The notes under the pieces are model-generated. The model was not told where the DNA came from, did not search any database, and worked only from the letters and a program-made list of their open reading frames with translations. 64,000 nt of DNA from Treponema sp. (lineage in GTDB: Bacteria > Spirochaetota > Spirochaetia > Treponematales > Treponemataceae), in assembly GCA_017940255.1 (NCBI GenBank), contig JAGAZB010000009.1, positions 49,167-113,166 of the forward strand, read 5' to 3'. A program made the translations under genes and the position numbers. Numbering within the stretch: position 1 is the stretch's first letter; each line of letters begins with the position of its first letter. Positions 60,527 to 64,000 of the stretch are shown piece after piece.

Positions 60527-62005
60527 ATGGAAAAACACATTGAACTTCTTTCTCCCGCAGGAAACGTGGAGAAACTGGCTTATGCCTATGCCTACGGTGC
60601 TGATGCGGCATATATCGGACTAAAAAAGTTTTCTCTCCGCGTAAAAGCAGATAATTTTTATGAAGATGAATATAAAAAGGTAATTGATTTGAAAAACCGT
60701 TACCCTGGAAAACGTCTTCACTGCGCGCTGAATATTTCTTTTCATGATGAAGAAATTGATGCCCTGAAGTCAAATCTTGATTACTTTAAGCAGTACCCGA
60801 TAGATGCCTTTATTGTTCAGGATATTGGAATTGTTCCTCTATTGCAAAAAGAATTCCCAAATACAGAGCTCCACCTTTCTACCCAGGCTTCCTGCGTAAA
60901 CAGCGAAGCCGTAAAAATGTACAAATCACTAGGATTCAGCCGTGTTGTTTTGGGCCGTGAAATTTCTATAGAACAGATTAAGAGGATTAAAGACTCGGTA
61001 CCTGATATGGAACTTGAAACCTTTGTTCATGGAGCAATGTGTATTGCTTATGCTGGTCGTTGCCTTATGAGTGCCTATCTTACTGGCCGCAGTGCCCAGA
61101 GCGGTTTTTGTTCTCACACCTGCCGCTGGAATTTTAATGTTTCCGGAGCTATGGACGCCGATTCTGCAAAAATACTTGCTCAAAGCGGTCTGCTCACTCT
61201 GGAAGAAGAGCAGCGCAAGGGTGAATATTTCCCCATTTACGAAGGTGAAGATTTTACAGCCGTCCTTTCTTCAAAAGACCTCAGAATGATAGAGCACCTT
61301 GCAGATTTGCGGGATGCCGGAATTGATTCCCTTAAAATTGAAGGCCGAATGAAGAGTATTTATTACGTTGCTATGGTAACCCGCGCTTACCGCAAGGCTC
61401 TGGATGCTCTTGAAGGTCGTATTTCAAACGAAGAGGCAGCTCCTTTTATTGCGGAACTGGACAATGTTGCTCACCGCGAAAGCACAACAGGTTTCTACTA
61501 TAATAAAGCCGATGCCGACAAAACTACCAGTGGAGCCAGTGACAGTAAATACCAGCTGGCAGCAGAGATTGGTGATGAAGTAACAGGTGCTCGTTTTGAA
61601 GCTCTGCTTGCAGAAAGTACAAAACGTTATGAAGATGCTCAGGCTGAATTAAACGCCATGCATCCTGCAGCCCGCGAGGCCCGCTTAAAAGACCTTGAAA
61701 TCCATTCCGACCGCCGAATTATACCTTTCCAGAAAAAGGAAGGCTGGCATATGTATGAATGCAGTGCAATGAATATGATTCGCACTGAAGATGACATTGA
61801 ATTTGTTTCCCCAGACTTCTGTTCGCTTACGGTTCCGGCCGGGGAGTGGGAGCTGATTAGTACAGAAACCGGTTTAAAAGTTAATTGGGTTTGCGATGGT
61901 CATCCGGCTGTTGTTTATCTGCCTTACGAGCTGCCTAAGGCAAGTCTTCTGCGAACTCTGGATCCGGATTATGTAGAAGGAAAGATTAGGGACACGGGAC
62001 GCTAA
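60527..62005 (+). CDS. U32-family peptidase-like protein (TrhP/RlhA type)
   Basis: 492 residues. The U32 signature is complete: ETFVHGAMCIAYAGRCLMSA followed by GFCSHTCRW, with cysteines that bind an iron-sulfur cluster in related enzymes. The N-terminal LLSPAGNVEKLAYAYAYGAD is typical. E. coli members YegQ (TrhP) and RlhA are needed for hydroxylation of tRNA or rRNA bases, while others were called collagenases. The longer C-terminal domain fits TrhP. AGAGAGG lies 7 nt before the ATG. Confidence 0.88.
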   Translation: MEKHIELLSPAGNVEKLAYAYAYGADAAYIGLKKFSLRVKADNFYEDEYKKVIDLKNRYPGKRLHCALNISFHDEEIDALKSNLDYFKQYPIDAFIVQDIGIVPLLQKEFPNTELHLSTQASCVNSEAVKMYKSLGFSRVVLGREISIEQIKRIKDSVPDMELETFVHGAMCIAYAGRCLMSAYLTGRSAQSGFCSHTCRWNFNVSGAMDADSAKILAQSGLLTLEEEQRKGEYFPIYEGEDFTAVLSSKDLRMIEHLADLRDAGIDSLKIEGRMKSIYYVAMVTRAYRKALDALEGRISNEEAAPFIAELDNVAHRESTTGFYYNKADADKTTSGASDSKYQLAAEIGDEVTGARFEALLAESTKRYEDAQAELNAMHPAAREARLKDLEIHSDRRIIPFQKKEGWHMYECSAMNMIRTEDDIEFVSPDFCSLTVPAGEWELISTETGLKVNWVCDGHPAVVYLPYELPKASLLRTLDPDYVEGKIRDTGR

Positions 62006-62033
62006 TTATTTTGAAAGATAAAGTCTTTCTTAA

Positions 62034-62062
62034 TTGACTTTTTTTTAGTATTTGTGTAAAAT
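62034..62062 (+). promoter_or_regulatory. rpmB promoter
   Basis: TTGACT (62034-62039) and TAAAAT (62057-62062) are 17 bp apart, predicting a 54-nt leader with AAGGAAGGA. Confidence 0.65.
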
Positions 62063-62122
62063 CTCTAAACTATCGTTTGTAGTGTCAGAAATTGTATTTT
62101 TATATAAGGAAGGATACAGAAA

Positions 62123-62350
62123 ATGTCTAGAATGTGTGATGTTTGCGGAAAAGGCGTTATGTCCGGAAATAAAGTAAGTAAGTCTTACAACCATACTCGC
62201 AGAACTTGGAGACCAAATCTTCATACCGTAAAGGCTTCTCTTCCTAACGGAGAAGTAAGAACTCTTAAAGTTTGTTCAAACTGCCTTAGCGCTGGTTTTA
62301 TCAACAAGAAAGTTAGAGTTCCTAAGACAACTGAAGCTGCACAGAACTAA
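62123..62350 (+). CDS. rpmB: 50S ribosomal protein L28
   Basis: 75 residues. It has the L28 core (HTRRTWRPNLH, GEVRTLKVCSNCL) and two CxxC pairs (CDVCG and CSNC). This is the C-plus, zinc-ribbon form, which tends to be replaced by a C-minus copy under zinc limitation in organisms that carry both. Only this copy is in the window. It has its own promoter and terminator, so it is monocistronic. AAGGA lies upstream of the ATG. Confidence 0.95.
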   Translation: MSRMCDVCGKGVMSGNKVSKSYNHTRRTWRPNLHTVKASLPNGEVRTLKVCSNCLSAGFINKKVRVPKTTEAAQN

Positions 62351-62373
62351 GTTCTTATGTATGCTGAACAAAA

Positions 62374-62403
62374 AACCTGAGCGCGCGGGCTCAGGTTTTT
62401 TTT
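62374..62403 (+). terminator. rpmB intrinsic terminator
   Basis: AACCTGAGC (62374-62382) pairs with GCTCAGGTT (62389-62397), and a run of eight T follows. Confidence 0.85.
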
Positions 62404-62419
62404 ATGTCTTCTTCATCAG

Positions 62420-63295
62420 TTATGATTCAATAACCAGCTTGTCGTAGGCTGGCAAAACTTCTATATCTTTCAGATTTTCAAATTCCTTTTTGTGTTCCAG
62501 AATATAAGCTGTAATATCATCATGTGAAGTTTCGTGAGTAATATGTGTCAGCCAGACATGTTTTGGAGAAAGCCTGTTTGCGGCTTCCATTGCCTGCAGA
62601 AAAGAAAAATGAGTTGAATGAGGTCTGATTCTTAATCCGTCTATAATAACGTGGTCTAGAATACCGGATTTTGCCTTCATCAGTTCAAATGATTCATCAT
62701 TTATATAACTGCAGTCTGTAAGATATGCAATAGAGTGAGTTTTCTGGTCTTTTCCTGTGTGAGAAAAGAGCCAGCCTGTAGTTGGCAGATGACCATGCAT
62801 CATAGGAACCGGTGTTATTTCAGTTCCGTAAAAATCAAAACTTTTATCAGCCTGATGAAGGGCAACTTTTGCCCTGCCACCGCCTTCCTTCACATCAACG
62901 AAAAAATAAGCAAAGCGCTGTTTTATATCATCAAGAGTGCTTTTATTTGTGTAAACCGGAATCGGGGGAGCGTTAAACTGCACAAGACTTCTTTCGTTTT
63001 CGGGTTTTTTGTACATGGCAGCACTAAAAATGCGTAAATCGTCAATTCCGTGCAGGTGGTCGGCATGACTGTGGGTGAGGAGCAGGGCATCCAGCTTGCG
63101 TATGTTATTTTCCAGAGCCTGAATTCTGAATTCAGGACCAATATCTACCAGAATGTATTTTTGCTGATCTGTTTCTATATATACAGAACTTCGGTATCTT
63201 TTATCTTTTGGATTTTTGGAAGTGCATACAGGACAATCACAGGCAATAACAGGAACCCCATGACTTGTTCCAGATCCTAAAATAGTTAATTTCAT
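62420..63295 (-). CDS. Metallo-beta-lactamase fold hydrolase (PhnP-like)
   Basis: 291 residues. The metal site HSHADHLHGIDD is the HxHxDH motif, with further ligands in MMHGHLPTTGW, AYLTDCSYI and LTHITHE. GSGTSHGVPVIACDCPVC at the N-terminus is the pattern of the PhnP subgroup, which hydrolyses cyclic phosphodiesters. No phn genes are present, so a general phosphodiesterase role is likelier. Confidence 0.85.
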   Translation of the reverse strand: MKLTILGSGTSHGVPVIACDCPVCTSKNPKDKRYRSSVYIETDQQKYILVDIGPEFRIQALENNIRKLDALLLTHSHADHLHGIDDLRIFSAAMYKKPENERSLVQFNAPPIPVYTNKSTLDDIKQRFAYFFVDVKEGGGRAKVALHQADKSFDFYGTEITPVPMMHGHLPTTGWLFSHTGKDQKTHSIAYLTDCSYINDESFELMKAKSGILDHVIIDGLRIRPHSTHFSFLQAMEAANRLSPKHVWLTHITHETSHDDITAYILEHKKEFENLKDIEVLPAYDKLVIES

Positions 63296-63324
63296 AAAAA
63301 AAATATATCACTTTGCGTAGATAA

Positions 63325-63353
63325 TTTACAGACCTGACTTTTTACATTAAAAT
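63325..63353 (+). promoter_or_regulatory. Promoter of the last gene
   Basis: TTTACA (63325-63330) and TAAAAT (63348-63353) are 17 bp apart, with GGGGGAAA as Shine-Dalgarno shortly after. Confidence 0.55.
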
Positions 63354-63378
63354 TGACCTTGCTTTACGGGGGAAAGCT

Positions 63379-64000
63379 TTGAATAACGAAAAAATTTCAT
63401 CTTTAATTACTGATTATCTCAAAAAACAATTTGATTCGTTTACCGTCAAAGATATGTACAATCACCTCCGCAAAATGGGTGCAAAAGTAACAAAGCAGCA
63501 GATTGCAGATCTTTTGTATTCATCAGATTTCGTTTTTCCATTAATTAACCAGGAATTTATTACACGAGCCGGGGTTTTTACAGGCCGCTGGTTTAGTTTT
63601 GCTCCATCAAAAGAAGAAATAAAGAAGGGTCATATTATTCTGGGGCATCGTTGTATGCCTTTTGTAAATCAGGAAGTAAATCCGGATAGTTTTATACTTG
63701 TTTCTGATGGGGAACTTGTTAATTCTGAAGCCGAAACTTTTTCTATGAACCTTGCTATGGATACCTTTGCACTTTTTGGCGAAGGTTATGTTATTCCATA
63801 TATTCTGAATGATAAGGCAAACACTTCAATACCTCTAACTTCCGTCCAATACAATCTGCCCGTTTCAATACCTCTAACCTCCTGGCCCTTAAACAAACTC
63901 TTCCCCGACAAAACTGTGGAATATGGCGACCGTATCCTTTGTCGTGTTGTGGATTGGGCAAAAAACGTAATAGAAGTTTCACTCTTAAAAAACGATACCT
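63379..64000 (+). CDS. Unrecognised protein, 5' part (runs off window end)
   Basis: A TTG start at 63379 with GGGGGAAA about 6 nt upstream opens a frame that has no stop to base 64000 (207 codons). Residues about 1-45 (LKKQFDSFTVKDMYNHLRKM, then TKQQIADLLYSS) look like a winged-helix DNA-binding region. The rest is mixed alpha/beta: GHIILGHRCMPFVNQEVNPD, then MNLAMDTFALFGEGYVIPYI. I know no family for it. A short in-frame repeat at 63825-63882 encodes SIPLTS twice. The frame is supported by coding-like composition and by the promoter at 63325. Confidence 0.7.
   Translation, partial: MNNEKISSLITDYLKKQFDSFTVKDMYNHLRKMGAKVTKQQIADLLYSSDFVFPLINQEFITRAGVFTGRWFSFAPSKEEIKKGHIILGHRCMPFVNQEVNPDSFILVSDGELVNSEAETFSMNLAMDTFALFGEGYVIPYILNDKANTSIPLTSVQYNLPVSIPLTSWPLNKLFPDKTVEYGDRILCRVVDWAKNVIEVSLLKNDT
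63825..63882 (+). repeat. Direct repeat of 19 bp, 39 bp apart, inside the last gene
   Basis: TTCAATACCTCTAACTTCC (63825-63843) and TTCAATACCTCTAACCTCC (63864-63882) differ at one base. The 39-bp period is a multiple of three, so both copies read SIPLTS. Confidence 0.7.

Noticed and set aside
63825..63882. Two short direct repeats with a 20-bp gap, possible CRISPR remnant
   Set aside because: Only two units, both in frame in an open coding region, and no cas genes in the window.

Overview
This 64 kb window is a chromosomal segment of moderate GC, almost certainly from a spirochaete and most likely a host-associated Treponema. That assignment is inference from family knowledge. It rests on a bacterial XPB/Rad25-type helicase beside its usual partner gene, CheX, a superoxide reductase, many lipoproteins with spirochaete-style lipoboxes, class III cyclase, EAL and SpoIIE-type signalling proteins, two Rpn-family (PD-(D/E)XK) genes, and a cysteine-containing L28. 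I see no rRNA, tRNA, CRISPR array, prophage or complete insertion sequence.

Layout. 1-3.9 kb: the tail of a TatD nuclease, an RsuA-family pseudouridine synthase, an orphan DNA methyltransferase, a 127-bp palindromic element, a decayed fragment of a second gpmI, and intact gpmI. 3.9-11 kb: an XRE regulator and a SpoIIE-type phosphatase receptor diverging from a 21-bp palindrome, an unrecognised membrane-anchored protein, a TPR lipoprotein and a TraB-family protein. 11.1-15.6 kb: a complete TolC / membrane-fusion / MacB-type export operon. 15.6-22 kb: a Sua5-type protein with a histidine phosphatase, the first Rpn gene, and the XPB operon. 22-29 kb: superoxide reductase with a tRNA methyltransferase, a TetR regulator divergent from a long-chain acyl-CoA synthetase, arginase, and an EAL phosphodiesterase. 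29.2-33.5 kb: htpG, mscL, a frameshifted second Rpn gene and a YgjV-like protein. 33.5-47 kb: gatC-gatA, an adenylate cyclase, an S1-domain protein, rlmE with a LysM/M23 endopeptidase, a GNAT enzyme, purB, proC, galT2, cheX and an unknown exported protein. 47.4-58.5 kb: one gene for a 3,702-residue lipoprotein built from many Ig-like modules. 58.5-64 kb: metA, a probably inactive hydrolase, a U32 peptidase, rpmB, an MBL-fold hydrolase and a gene that runs off the end.

The strongest unexplained signals are regulatory. At least eight genes have a sigma-70-like -10 hexamer only 5-8 nt before the start codon, which predicts leaderless mRNAs. Both Rpn genes have a terminator-like hairpin with a T-run inside their own 5' leader. 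The rocF promoter is embedded in the fadD terminator. The htpG leader can fold up to the edge of its Shine-Dalgarno site. The most striking protein features are the giant lipoprotein, an alpha/beta hydrolase that has lost its GxSxG glycines and its histidine, and the poly-A frameshift in the second Rpn gene. I found no clearly new multi-gene defence or biosynthetic system.
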